Shown here piece by piece: positions 20,889 through 29,262 of a stretch of 56,106 nucleotides of DNA. The notes beneath the pieces were generated by a model. It made no database searches, was not told the origin of the DNA, and saw nothing but the letters and a program-made list of their open reading frames with translations. The translations under genes and the position numbers were made by a program. The stretch spans positions 1-56,106 of the forward strand of contig CAIPLM010000231.1 in assembly GCA_903865895.1 (NCBI GenBank). The letters run 5' to 3'. The stretch is from an uncultured Rhodospirillales bacterium. Its GTDB lineage: Bacteria; Pseudomonadota; Alphaproteobacteria; Acetobacterales; Acetobacteraceae. Each line of letters opens with the position of its first letter. Position 1 is the stretch's first letter.

Positions 20889-22661
20889 CTATGTGAACGT
20901 GAACCAGGTCGGCTGCAGGCCGAATGTCGACTCAAAGCGGATGGAGCCGCCGTCGGGTGTGGCAACTTCGGTATAGCTTCCAAGGCTGTCGAAGCCGGTG
21001 CTGCTGGCGGCTTGGACGTCAGTGTAGCTGGCCAGGCCTGCGAAGCCTTGCAGGTTTACCAGGACACCGCTGAACCCGGCGCCCTTGATGGCGTCATGGC
21101 CGTGCCCGGCGGCGAACGTGATAGTATCGGGCGCGGCATCGAAGCTGTTGTATACGCCGTAGCTCTGGTTGCCCGCGCCGTCGGCGATGTGGTCGCTGTA
21201 GATTGTGCCGTCGATCGCGGAGACGCCGCTCAGGAAGTTGGTCGGGGAGTCCGCGATCTGCAGCGTGTGCGCGTTGATGTCGATGGTAGCGGCGCCACGT
21301 GCAACGGCGGTGAGGTCGAGCTTCCAGTCGCTGCCGTCGAAGTGGTTGCTGCTGAAGGTGAGGGTGCCGGAGGCCGCCGAAAGTGGACCGCTCAACCCGG
21401 TACCGTTGGCTGCGGTCAGGCTGAGATGGAGCGTGCCGCCGCCCGCGAGGTCGATGGAATTGTTGGAGAGGACAACCATGGGCGTGCCCGTGGTGCCGGG
21501 GAGGCCTGGGGAGCCAGGGGTTCCAGCTATGGAGGTATTGCCGCCGAAATAGCTGGAACTGCCGCCGCTGCCGCCGGCGCCGCCACCATTCTGGGAGCCG
21601 GCGCGAGCGATCAGCGAAATTGTCAGGTCGAGGGAGGCGGAGGCGGTTACTACGTTGCCCGCATAGGTCGCTGTGGCATCTCCGCCAGTGCCGCCGGCGC
21701 CGCCCCTACCCCCGTTGGTGTAGGTGGTCGTCGTGCCCTGGCCGCTGATGGCTTGGACGGAGGCCCCGGCGCTCCCACCATCGCCCCCGTGCCCTGCGCT
21801 GCCGCCGAAAGCGGAGACCGACATCCCCATGCTGCCTGCGCTTGTCACCGTGAGGCCGAAATCGGACAGACCCGCCGAGGCGAGGCCGCCATTGCCGCCA
21901 TCGCCGCCGGTGCCGCCGCTGCCGCCCGGGCTGCCACTGCCGCCAGCACCTGCCCGCCCGCCGGTGCCACCCGTGCCGCCCGAGGCCGTGGCCTGGAAGC
22001 TCCATGAACTCCCGCCGGCGAGGGTCCCCTGCACGTGATCGACTTGCGCGATCGAGTTGGCTCCATTGCCGCCGCGGCCGCCTTGCCCGCCGTTGCCGGC
22101 GGTGCCGCCATGGCCGGTCGGGGTGATGGTGGAGCCGCCGGAGCCGTCCGGCACGGCAATGGCGCTGTCAAATCCCGCGTAACCGCCGGTGCCGCCATTG
22201 CCGCCGATCCCGCCATTGCCGCCGGCGGCACTCGCGCCCAAGGGCGCGATGTCACTGGTCAGCGCGTCGGTATCGCCGAGTTGAACGTCGGACAGGGTGA
22301 TGGTCACCCGATTGCTGCCGCCGCCGTTGCCGCCCCTCCCGCCCGTTCCGGCGTTGCCGTAGTTGTAGCCGCCGATGGCATTGGCCTCAGACGTTCCAGC
22401 CCGCCCGGTTGTGCCAGCTCCGCCATTCCCGCCGGTGCCGCTCTGTGCATAGGGCGCAAGGGTGAGGGCGGGGGCGCCCGGGCTGGAGTACGCGGGTGTG
22501 CTCTTGAGATGGGCGGGCGCGGGCGTGAAGCCTTGGCCCCTGCCGCCGGCACCACCGCTGCGGGCAGCGGCGGTGCCAGGGAGGCCTGAGCCACCGGACG
22601 TGCCGAAGCGGGGGGAGTTGAGCAGGGCGAGCAGTCCCGGCGTCAAAGAACGGAGTGCCAC
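20889..22661 (-). CDS. Glycine-rich, collagen-like, RTX-like secreted/surface protein
   Basis: 590 residues from GTG at 22661, chosen because CGGGAG lies about 8 bases upstream; an in-frame extension to 22862 lacks such support. There is no Sec signal peptide. Residues about 20-380 are dominated by GGxGG/GTGG/GNGG runs split by short Ser/Thr/Val beta-like blocks. About 380-394 is a Gly-X-Y stretch (GTPGSPGLPGTTGTP). From about 395 the sequence becomes an ordinary beta-rich domain; NQSYGVYNSFDAAPDTITF and AAGHGHDAIKGAGF (about residues 498-530) resemble the C-terminal ends of RTX / type I-secreted proteins. The run composition recalls mycobacterial PE_PGRS proteins, but there is no PE domain. 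Secretion and adhesin roles are inference; no type I secretion genes are in the window. Confidence 0.75.
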   Translation of the reverse strand: MALRSLTPGLLALLNSPRFGTSGGSGLPGTAAARSGGAGGRGQGFTPAPAHLKSTPAYSSPGAPALTLAPYAQSGTGGNGGAGTTGRAGTSEANAIGGYNYGNAGTGGRGGNGGGSNRVTITLSDVQLGDTDALTSDIAPLGASAAGGNGGIGGNGGTGGYAGFDSAIAVPDGSGGSTITPTGHGGTAGNGGQGGRGGNGANSIAQVDHVQGTLAGGSSWSFQATASGGTGGTGGRAGAGGSGSPGGSGGTGGDGGNGGLASAGLSDFGLTVTSAGSMGMSVSAFGGSAGHGGDGGSAGASVQAISGQGTTTTYTNGGRGGAGGTGGDATATYAGNVVTASASLDLTISLIARAGSQNGGGAGGSGGSSSYFGGNTSIAGTPGSPGLPGTTGTPMVVLSNNSIDLAGGGTLHLSLTAANGTGLSGPLSAASGTLTFSSNHFDGSDWKLDLTAVARGAATIDINAHTLQIADSPTNFLSGVSAIDGTIYSDHIADGAGNQSYGVYNSFDAAPDTITFAAGHGHDAIKGAGFSGVLVNLQGFAGLASYTDVQAASSTGFDSLGSYTEVATPDGGSIRFESTFGLQPTWFTFT

Positions 22662-22688
22662 GTTGATTTCTCCCGAAGGGCGCCGCGC

Positions 22689-22739
22689 CGCATCGCGGAT
22701 GCGGCCACGTATGTTTAGCCTACATATTGGTAGGACTAA
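22689..22739 (-). promoter_or_regulatory. Inverted repeat and leader hairpin upstream of the glycine-rich gene
   Basis: TTAG-CCTAC-ATATTG-GTAGG-a-CTAA (22715-22739) is a dyad with 9-bp arms and one bulged base, set in a local A/T-rich patch. It has the size and symmetry of a dimeric regulator's operator. Nearer the gene, CGCATC-gcg-GATGCG (22689-22703) is a small hairpin in the probable leader. The regulator is unknown. Confidence 0.45.
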
Positions 22740-23247
22740 TGATCTTTTGGGAGCAAGTGGGCTCACCAGATGTTGACCGGGCGCCGTCCGCGGGCTTGCC
22801 ATCGGGCTGACGTTGATCGCGCGGGCGTCAGGCCTAACCTGTTGCGCTGCTAGGCGAGCCATGCAGGAGGGCGGTCGGTCCGCGTTGGACTGACAAGGCG
22901 AGCCCGCGCGGTTGCCGATCGGAGAAACGTGACTCCGGTGGATTGCAGGCGGCTAGCGTTGTTGAAAGCGGATGGTCCCGTCATTGTACTGCGCCGCCGT
23001 CGTCTACGTCCCGATGCCGGCGATCTTGGCGCCGTTCGCGGATATGACATGCGCATTTTGGAAGGGGTGGAGAAGCGGCGCTGATTGCGAGCACGCTGCG
23101 GGCGGTGCGCAAGCGGGCTCTGGGAGGGGCGACCAATGCATGGCCCGGAGGCAGGAGATGCGATTTCGCATGCCCTGGCGCGAACTGCCCTCCGGATGAT
23201 CGGGGATGTCTCCGGGCTGCATGGGGACTCTCGCTGTGGACGCAAAA
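22740..23247. other. Intergenic stretch without a convincing gene
   Basis: About 500 bp between the glycine-rich gene and the SOS-type promoter. It holds only weak short frames. The best is GTG 22929 to TGA 23084 (51 codons) with GGAG upstream and a basic, Arg-rich product (VIVLRRRRLRPDAGDLGAV). It might be a small gene or a decayed gene end; I cannot decide. No repeat or RNA gene is recognised. Confidence 0.4.
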
Positions 23248-23291
23248 GTTCAATTTTCGTTCTTGATTTTTGTCCGTGACCAGTGTATATT
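23248..23291 (+). promoter_or_regulatory. LexA-type SOS box adjoining a sigma70 promoter
   Basis: GTTC-N7-GTTC (23248-23262) is the direct-repeat LexA box known from alphaproteobacteria. It abuts TTGATT (23263-23268), which is 17 bp from TATATT (23286-23291). A start near 23298 would give a leader of about 30 nt to the ATG at 23328. The half-site alone can occur by chance in 56 kb; the exact placement next to a good promoter, in an A/T-rich patch, is what supports it. Confidence 0.6.
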
Positions 23292-23327
23292 CCCAGCGTT
23301 CGCCATCGCATCAGCAAAGGACCCCCG

Positions 23328-23756
23328 ATGTCATCCGCCGCTTCCCTCCAACCGGACCCGCTCAGCGCCCTGATGCGCCGCCTTGCCGTCCTGTTGATGG
23401 GGCTGCTGGGGTCGTTTTTGGCCGAGTTGCTGGCGGAGCGGGATGCGCTGCCGGTGGGGGATGGGCGGCGGAAGCGGGTGATGGGGAAGATTGCAGTGGT
23501 GCGGCGGGCGCTCGCGCAGATGGAGGCGCAGGCGAAGTCGGGGGTGCACGAGGAGGTCGAGTATGTTCTCGTGCCGGCGCCGTGGCGGTTGCTGTATTCC
23601 GTGCGGCTGGGTTGCCGCGTCGTCAAGGGCGGCCGTGGTGGCGATGCACGTGGGCGTGCGATGCATCCGCGGCTGCTGCATCCTCCGGATTGGGTGGCGT
23701 GCTGGCTTTGGTCGATAGGCAACCGCCCGCAAGGCGGCGCTGTCGTGCGGCCATAG
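23328..23756 (+). CDS. Hypothetical protein with hydrophobic N-terminal segment, possibly SOS-regulated
   Basis: Not recognised. It has 142 residues from the ATG at 23328 (AAAGGA upstream); an earlier in-frame ATG at 23283 overlaps the -10 box and is rejected. Residues about 13-34 (LMRRLAVLLMGLLGSFLAEL) could be a membrane or amphipathic helix. Next comes a basic, helical stretch (GDGRRKRVMGKIAVVRRALAQME). The C-terminal third is His/Trp/Gly-rich without a known motif. Codon third positions are strongly G/C, as in real genes here. It is the first gene behind the LexA-type box and lies 32 bp before rarA, so both are probably co-transcribed. A DNA-damage-related role is inference from position only. 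Confidence 0.6.
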   Translation: MSSAASLQPDPLSALMRRLAVLLMGLLGSFLAELLAERDALPVGDGRRKRVMGKIAVVRRALAQMEAQAKSGVHEEVEYVLVPAPWRLLYSVRLGCRVVKGGRGGDARGRAMHPRLLHPPDWVACWLWSIGNRPQGGAVVRP

Positions 23757-23788
23757 GTCGGCGGGCCGTGCTGGGCTATGCATCGGGG

Positions 23789-25066
23789 ATGACTCACACC
23801 GTTCCACCGCTTGCCGACCGGCTGCGCCCCAGTGGGCTTGAGGATGTGGTCGGCCAGGATCATCTGGTCGGGCCGGCAGGCACGCTGACGCGGATGCTGG
23901 CGCGGGGGTCACTCGCCTCGCTGATCCTGTGGGGGCCGCCGGGGGTGGGGAAGACGACGATCGCGCGACTGCTGGCGGATCGGGCGGGGTTGGAGTTCAC
24001 CCAGTTGTCGGCGGTGTTCTCAGGGGTGGCGGATCTCAAGAAGGCGTTCGATGCCGCGCGGCTGCGCCGGTCGATGGGGCAGGGGACGATGTTGTTCGTC
24101 GATGAGATCCATCGCTTCAACCGGGCGCAGCAGGACGGGTTTCTGCCGGTGGTGGAGGATGGGACGATCACGCTGGTGGGGGCGACCACGGAGAACCCAT
24201 CCTTCGCGCTGAACGGCGCGTTGCTGTCGCGCTGCCAGGTGCTGGTGTTGCGGCGGCTCGATGATGCGGCGTTGGAGCGGCTGCTGGCGCGGGCCGAGGC
24301 GGAGGCGGAGCGGGCGTTGCCGCTCGACGAGGAGGCGCGGGCCGCGCTGCGGGCGATGGCGGATGGCGATGGGCGCTATGTGCTGAACATGACGGAGCAG
24401 TTGCTGGCCTTGCCGATCGACACGGCGCCGCTGACCGGGGCCGCGTTGTCGGAGCTGCTGGCCAAGCGGGCGGCGCTGTATGACAAGGACCGCGAGGAGC
24501 ACTATAACCTCATCTCCGCGCTGCATAAGTCGCTGCGCGGGTCGGATGCCGATGCCGCGCTCTACTGGCTGGCCCGCATGCTCACTGGCGGGGAGGACCC
24601 GCGCTATATCGCGCGGCGCCTGGTGCGCTTTGCCAGTGAGGATATCGGGATGGCCGATCCCAACGCCCTCGTCCAGGCGATGACGGCGTGGGAGACGTAT
24701 GAACGGCTGGGCAGCCCGGAGGGCGAACTCGCCATTGCCCAGGCGGTGGTCTATCTCGGTACCGCACCTAAATCGAACGCCTTGTATGTCGCGCTCGGCG
24801 AAGCCAATCGGGCCGCGCGCGCCACTGGAAGCCTGACACCCCCCATGCATATTCTCAACGCTCCCACCCGCCTGATGAAGGACCTCGGCTATGGGTCCGG
24901 CTATGCCTATGACCACGAGGCGGAGGACGGGTTCTCCGGCCAGAACTATTTTCCGGACGGCATGAAGCGGTCGCAGTTCTACCGGCCGCAGGAGCGCGGC
25001 TTCGAGCGGGAGATGCTGAAACGGCTGGCCTATTGGGATAAGCTGCGGCGGGAGCGTGGGGCATGA
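23789..25066 (+). CDS. rarA: Replication-associated recombination protein RarA (MgsA)
   Basis: AAA+ ATPase related to clamp loaders and to WRNIP1, acting at stalled replication forks. It has 425 residues from the ATG at 23789; a much longer in-frame version would run through the preceding gene and is rejected. Walker A GPPGVGKT is at residues 49-56, Walker B LFVDEIHRF at about 102-110, and sensor 1 in GATTENPSF at about 131-139. The C-terminal MgsA domain has YDKDREEHYNLISALHKS and SGQNYFPDGM. It overlaps the next gene by 4 bp (ATGA) and may share the SOS-type promoter. Confidence 0.96.
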   Translation: MTHTVPPLADRLRPSGLEDVVGQDHLVGPAGTLTRMLARGSLASLILWGPPGVGKTTIARLLADRAGLEFTQLSAVFSGVADLKKAFDAARLRRSMGQGTMLFVDEIHRFNRAQQDGFLPVVEDGTITLVGATTENPSFALNGALLSRCQVLVLRRLDDAALERLLARAEAEAERALPLDEEARAALRAMADGDGRYVLNMTEQLLALPIDTAPLTGAALSELLAKRAALYDKDREEHYNLISALHKSLRGSDADAALYWLARMLTGGEDPRYIARRLVRFASEDIGMADPNALVQAMTAWETYERLGSPEGELAIAQAVVYLGTAPKSNALYVALGEANRAARATGSLTPPMHILNAPTRLMKDLGYGSGYAYDHEAEDGFSGQNYFPDGMKRSQFYRPQERGFEREMLKRLAYWDKLRRERGA

Positions 25067-26064
25067 GCAGTCCGGCGGGGGTCACCACGCGCGTGGTGAC
25101 GGAGGATGAGGCGGATATCCGGCTGGATCGCTGGTTCCGCCGCCATTTCCCCGGGCTCACCCAGGGGGCGCTGCAGAAGCTGTGCCGCACCGGGCAGATC
25201 CGGGTGGATGCCAAGCGGGCCGGCACGGATACGCGGTTGCTGCCGGGGCAGACGCTGCGGATTCCGCCGCTCAACCTCAATTCGCCGGCGACCGCCAAGC
25301 CGATGCCGCTGGTCGATGCGCGCACGGTGAGCGAGGCGGAGGACATGGTGCTGTATCGCGATGACCATGTGATCGTGATCAACAAGCCGCCGGGGCTGCC
25401 GACGCAGGGCGGGCCGGGGATCGTGCGGCATCTCGATGGCATGCTGGATGCGTTCCGCTTCGGCTCGGAGCATCGCCCGCGCCTGGTGCATCGGCTGGAT
25501 CGGGATACGTCGGGCGTGCTGCTGCTGGCGCGCACGCCGGGGGTGGCGGCGAAACTGGCGGCCTCGTTCCGCACGCGCGCCGTGGGCAAGACGTACTGGG
25601 CCGTGGTGTGCGGCCGCCCGGTGCCGCCGGTGGGGCGGATCGAGTGCGATTTGGTGCGGGTGGACGGGTTCCGTGGCGAGCGGGTGGCCGTCGCCGGGCC
25701 CTATGACAAGGATACCGCGCACGCGATCACCGATTACACGACACTCGATCATGCCGGGCGGAAACTGGCCTGGCTGGAGCTGTCGCCGCTGACCGGGCGG
25801 ACCCATCAACTTCGCGTCAGCTGTGCCGCCGTCGGCGCGCCGATCCTCGGTGATGCGCCCTATGGGACGGAGAAGGACGGGGTGAATTCCGCGCTCGTTG
25901 AGGGGTTCCCGGCGACGCTGCATTTGCATGCCCGCAGGCTGTCACTGCCACATCCCGCGGGCGGGAAGCTGACGGTGGAGGCGCGGTTGCCGGCGCATAT
26001 GGCGGAGAGTTTCCGTGCCCTGGGGTTCACGGTGCCGGTGACGGCCGCGCCGCTGCGAGGGTGA
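25063..26064 (+). CDS. RluA-family 23S rRNA pseudouridine synthase (RluC/RluD-like)
   Basis: Converts specific uridines in 23S rRNA to pseudouridine. It has 333 residues. An N-terminal S4 RNA-binding domain (about residues 18-70, DIRLDRWFRRHFPGLTQGAL) is followed by the synthase domain with HRLDRDTSGVLLLAR (residues 143-157), where Asp146 is the catalytic Asp. The later motif GRTHQLRVSCAAVGAPILGD is also typical. RluC and RluD cannot be told apart here with certainty; the genomic position beside rarA fits RluC. Translationally coupled to rarA. Confidence 0.93.
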   Translation: MSSPAGVTTRVVTEDEADIRLDRWFRRHFPGLTQGALQKLCRTGQIRVDAKRAGTDTRLLPGQTLRIPPLNLNSPATAKPMPLVDARTVSEAEDMVLYRDDHVIVINKPPGLPTQGGPGIVRHLDGMLDAFRFGSEHRPRLVHRLDRDTSGVLLLARTPGVAAKLAASFRTRAVGKTYWAVVCGRPVPPVGRIECDLVRVDGFRGERVAVAGPYDKDTAHAITDYTTLDHAGRKLAWLELSPLTGRTHQLRVSCAAVGAPILGDAPYGTEKDGVNSALVEGFPATLHLHARRLSLPHPAGGKLTVEARLPAHMAESFRALGFTVPVTAAPLRG

Positions 26065-26114
26065 CGAATGTTTCATGCCTCGTTAGACTATCGGTTCGTA
26101 AAGATGGGCCCTGA

Positions 26115-28529
26115 ATGTCCTCACGCCGCCGTCGCCGCCGCAAGGTAAGCCGCAGACTGCTGTATTGGATCGGCGGCGGCGCTGCTGCGGCGGTGCTGCT
26201 GCCGATCCTGATTGTGGTTGCGCTGATTGCGGCGATGGATCCGAACAGCTTCAAGGAGCAGCTCGAGGTTTCGCTGCGCAAGGTGCTGGGGCGCGATCTG
26301 CATATCCGTGGGCAGCTCTCGGTGTCCACCTCGCTGTCGCCGCGGCTGGAGGCGGATGACGTCACGCTGATCAACATGCCCAACGGCTCACGCGCCGACA
26401 TGGTGCGCATCGAGCATATGTCGATCGACATCGCGCCCCGGGCGCTGCTGACCGGGCGGCTGGTGATTTCGCGCATCTCCCTGATCAAGCCCGATATTCT
26501 GCTGGAGACCGACCGCAACGGGGTGGGGAACTGGACCTACAAACCGGCAATCCCCCAGGAGGACGATGACGGTGCCAGGTTGTTGCTGGTGACGGTGCAT
26601 GTCCGCGATGGCCGCGTGACGTGGCGGGATGGGGTTTCCGGCGAGAGCGCCTCCGTCGAACTGCGCCGCGTGCAGATGAGCGCAGCTTCGCCGGAAGCGC
26701 CAGTGATCGCCAGCGCGGAGGTGCTGTATGGCCGGCAGCGCATCAATATTTCCGCCCAGACCGGCCCGTGGTCCCGCATCCTGGATACCGCGGCGCGAAC
26801 GCCCTGGGGGGTGTTCGCCAACTTCGAGTCAGCTGGCGCCAAGCTCACCATTACCGGAGCGCTGACCCGGCCATATGAGATGCGCGGCTACTCGCTGCGC
26901 GTCGATGCGACCGCGCCCGATCTTGGGCAGCTTTCCTGGCTGCTGCCCTGGCGCCTGCCACCGTTGCACAATGTCTCCGCGACCGCCCGCCTGCTCGATG
27001 CTGGCGGGGAGATGCCCGAGATCACGGGGTTGGTGATGCAGAGCGGCTTCACCAACCTCGATAAGGCGGTGCCGGGGCTGACGCTTGACCTGTTTCGCCT
27101 CGAACTCCCGCGCCTCAGCGAGCCGCTATTGATTACCGCCGAGGGGGCATACATTTCCTCACCGCTGCGCATCGCCGCCACGCTGGGGGCGCCGGTGCTG
27201 TTGCTGCCCAATCCGCCGCCCGGACCCTTCGCCGTCGATGTGCGGTTGGAGGCGGCGGGGGCGACCTTCGCGGCCCGTGGTGCGATCGCCGAGCCCGGGG
27301 CGGGGAAGGGTGTGGATATCGGCATCGGCGCCCGGGTGCCCGATCTCGCCTTGCTCGCGCCGCTCATCGGCCAGCGCCTGCCGGTGATCCGCAACCTCGC
27401 CTTTGCCGGCCAGTTGGTCGAGGGCGCTGGCGGGTTCCGCGAGGACCTGCAACTCCGCAACATCGTTCTCACGACGCCGCAGCTCGACCTGGCCGGCACC
27501 GCGGAGCTGACGCTGAAGGACGGGCCGCAGCTGCGCCTCGCCACGACGTCCAAACTGTTCGATATCGACGCCGCGATCGCCGCCTGGGAGGCGAGCAAGC
27601 CGCAGGAGCAGGATGGGGTGCGCCGCTTCGGCGCCGGTGGCCGGGGGCTCGATGTGATCATCCCGCCGCCGATGCCCTCGCGCGGCCTCACGGCGATCCC
27701 GGATGAGCGGCTGCCGCTGGAGTGGCTGCGGGCGCTGAACCTTGATCTGCGCCTCGGCATCGACCAGCTGCGTGCCGGCGGGATCGCGTATCGCGATGTG
27801 CAGCTCACATCAGAGCTGCGTGGCGGCAAGCTCACGATCGATCCGCTGAGTGCGGAGATGGCGGGCGGCCGTGGCGAACTGCGCATGAGCCTCGATGCCG
27901 GTGCAGCCGCACCGGGTGCCAGTCTGGCGCTGAAGGCCGAGGGGCTGGACCTCAAGCCACTGATTGCCTCCTGGGGGTGGCCGCCGCTGATCGTCGGCAA
28001 GCTGGATGGCGAAATGCAGCTGCAATCTTCCGGAGCCTCGCTGCATGAGCTCGCTGCCGGGGCCAGTGGCCGCATGCGCCTCGCGCTCAGCGATGGCCGG
28101 CTCGATACAGGAAAGGTCAGCGGGGTGACGGCGAGCGTTTTCAACGCGTTGCGTGCGGGGACCGATCGGTTGGAAACCGGCGAATCGCCGCTGCGCTGCG
28201 CGGTGCTCGGCCTCGATATCGCGGCGGGGGTGGCGACGGTCACGGAGGCGGGGCTCGATGCCCCCCGCCTGATCGGCACCGCGTTCGGCAGCGTGAACCT
28301 GCGGGAGGAGACGCTGGCGCTGCGCCTGCGGCCCTTCCTGCGCAATGCCAATGGGCTTGCCGCGATTCCGCTGAGGCTCGATAACGGCTGGCGCGATGCG
28401 CGGATCGTGCCGGACAGCCTCACCATGCCCAAGCCGGCCAGCGAGGGGTGCGGGTGGGTGAACATCGTCGTCACGCCGCCCCCGGCCGCCGGCGGCCGTG
28501 CGCCGGCTCCCCCCAACCGCTCGCCGTAG
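26115..28529 (+). CDS. AsmA-family envelope protein
   Basis: 804 residues. A basic start (MSSRRRRRRKVSRR) is followed by one membrane segment (about residues 15-40) and a long beta-rich periplasmic part. It matches the AsmA layout, with MDPNSFKEQLEVSLRKVLGRDLHIRGQLSVS just after the membrane and a C-terminal AsmA_2 region (GRMRLALSDGRLD, VKGVTASVFNAL-like). Family members are thought to act in lipid transport and outer-membrane assembly. It lies 50 bp after rluC and 6 bp before the ATP12-like gene. Confidence 0.9.
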   Translation: MSSRRRRRRKVSRRLLYWIGGGAAAAVLLPILIVVALIAAMDPNSFKEQLEVSLRKVLGRDLHIRGQLSVSTSLSPRLEADDVTLINMPNGSRADMVRIEHMSIDIAPRALLTGRLVISRISLIKPDILLETDRNGVGNWTYKPAIPQEDDDGARLLLVTVHVRDGRVTWRDGVSGESASVELRRVQMSAASPEAPVIASAEVLYGRQRINISAQTGPWSRILDTAARTPWGVFANFESAGAKLTITGALTRPYEMRGYSLRVDATAPDLGQLSWLLPWRLPPLHNVSATARLLDAGGEMPEITGLVMQSGFTNLDKAVPGLTLDLFRLELPRLSEPLLITAEGAYISSPLRIAATLGAPVLLLPNPPPGPFAVDVRLEAAGATFAARGAIAEPGAGKGVDIGIGARVPDLALLAPLIGQRLPVIRNLAFAGQLVEGAGGFREDLQLRNIVLTTPQLDLAGTAELTLKDGPQLRLATTSKLFDIDAAIAAWEASKPQEQDGVRRFGAGGRGLDVIIPPPMPSRGLTAIPDERLPLEWLRALNLDLRLGIDQLRAGGIAYRDVQLTSELRGGKLTIDPLSAEMAGGRGELRMSLDAGAAAPGASLALKAEGLDLKPLIASWGWPPLIVGKLDGEMQLQSSGASLHELAAGASGRMRLALSDGRLDTGKVSGVTASVFNALRAGTDRLETGESPLRCAVLGLDIAAGVATVTEAGLDAPRLIGTAFGSVNLREETLALRLRPFLRNANGLAAIPLRLDNGWRDARIVPDSLTMPKPASEGCGWVNIVVTPPPAAGGRAPAPPNRSP

Positions 28530-28535
28530 GACCCG

Positions 28536-29255
28536 ATGAAACGCTTCTGGGAAACTGCCGCCGCCGCGCCCGAAGGCACAGCCTGGACCGTTCGGCTCGA
28601 CGGCAAGCCGCTGCGCCTGCCCGGCGGCGGCCCGCTCGCGGTGCCGAGCGAAGCCATGGCCGCCGCCATCGCCGCGGAGTGGCAGGCGGCCGGTGGCGCG
28701 CCGGGTGGCGAGATGACCTATGCCGACGTGCCGATCACCCGCCTCGCCGGCACCGCGCAGGAGCGCATCCTGCCGGACCCCGAGCCGGTGGTGCTGGAGA
28801 TCGCCCGCTATGGCGAGACCGACCTGCTGTGCTACCGCGCCGATGGGCCTTCGGTGCTGGTCAACCGTCAGCAAATCCTGTGGCAACCCTGGCTGGACTG
28901 GGCGGCCGAGCGCTATGGCGCGCGGCTCGCGGTGACCGAGGGGGTTGTCCACGTTCCGCAGGCCCCCACTGCCCTGGCCAATCTGGCCGCCGCGGTCGCG
29001 TCGCAGGGGCCGCTGGCGCTGGCCGCGCTCGGTATCGCCGTGCCGGCCCTCGGCAGTCTGGTGCTCGGCCTCGCGGTGGCGGAAGGCGCGCTCCCGGCCG
29101 CCGCGGCGCATGAGTTGTCCATCCTCGATGATCTGTTCCAGGAGGAACTGTGGGGCAGCGATGATGAGGCGGTGAAGCGCCGTGCCGGGGTGCGGGCGGA
29201 TATCGCGATGTGCGGCCGTTTCCTGGACCTGACGCGCCCGCTGCGCGGCGGCTGA
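28536..29255 (+). CDS. ATP12-family F1-ATPase assembly chaperone
   Basis: 239 residues. It begins MKRFWETAAAAPEGTAWTV and has the family features LDGKPLRLPGGGPLAVPS and AAEWQAAGG. The central YADVPITRLAGTA, ETDLLCYRADGP and LWQPWLDWAAERYGA segments are characteristic. ATP12 proteins bind the F1 alpha subunit before assembly and in bacteria are essentially an alphaproteobacterial feature, which supports the taxonomic call. It is packed 6 bp after asmA and 7 bp before an MFS gene. Confidence 0.93.
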   Translation: MKRFWETAAAAPEGTAWTVRLDGKPLRLPGGGPLAVPSEAMAAAIAAEWQAAGGAPGGEMTYADVPITRLAGTAQERILPDPEPVVLEIARYGETDLLCYRADGPSVLVNRQQILWQPWLDWAAERYGARLAVTEGVVHVPQAPTALANLAAAVASQGPLALAALGIAVPALGSLVLGLAVAEGALPAAAAHELSILDDLFQEELWGSDDEAVKRRAGVRADIAMCGRFLDLTRPLRGG

Positions 29256-29262
29256 CCCCGGC

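Noticed and set aside
20889-22661. True mycobacterial PE_PGRS protein
   Set aside because: No PE domain; only the glycine-run composition is shared.
22662-22862. 67-residue N-terminal extension of the glycine-rich protein
   Set aside because: The GTG at 22661 has a good ribosome-binding site; the extension covers the dyad and leader region and contains no signal peptide.
22929-23084. 51-codon GTG-initiated frame with GGAG upstream
   Set aside because: Product is basic and unrecognised, with no promoter; too weak to call a gene, kept as a note in the intergenic entry.
23283-23327. Upstream ATG for the 142-residue protein
   Set aside because: It precedes and overlaps the -10 box (23286-23291), so it would not be on the transcript from that promoter.
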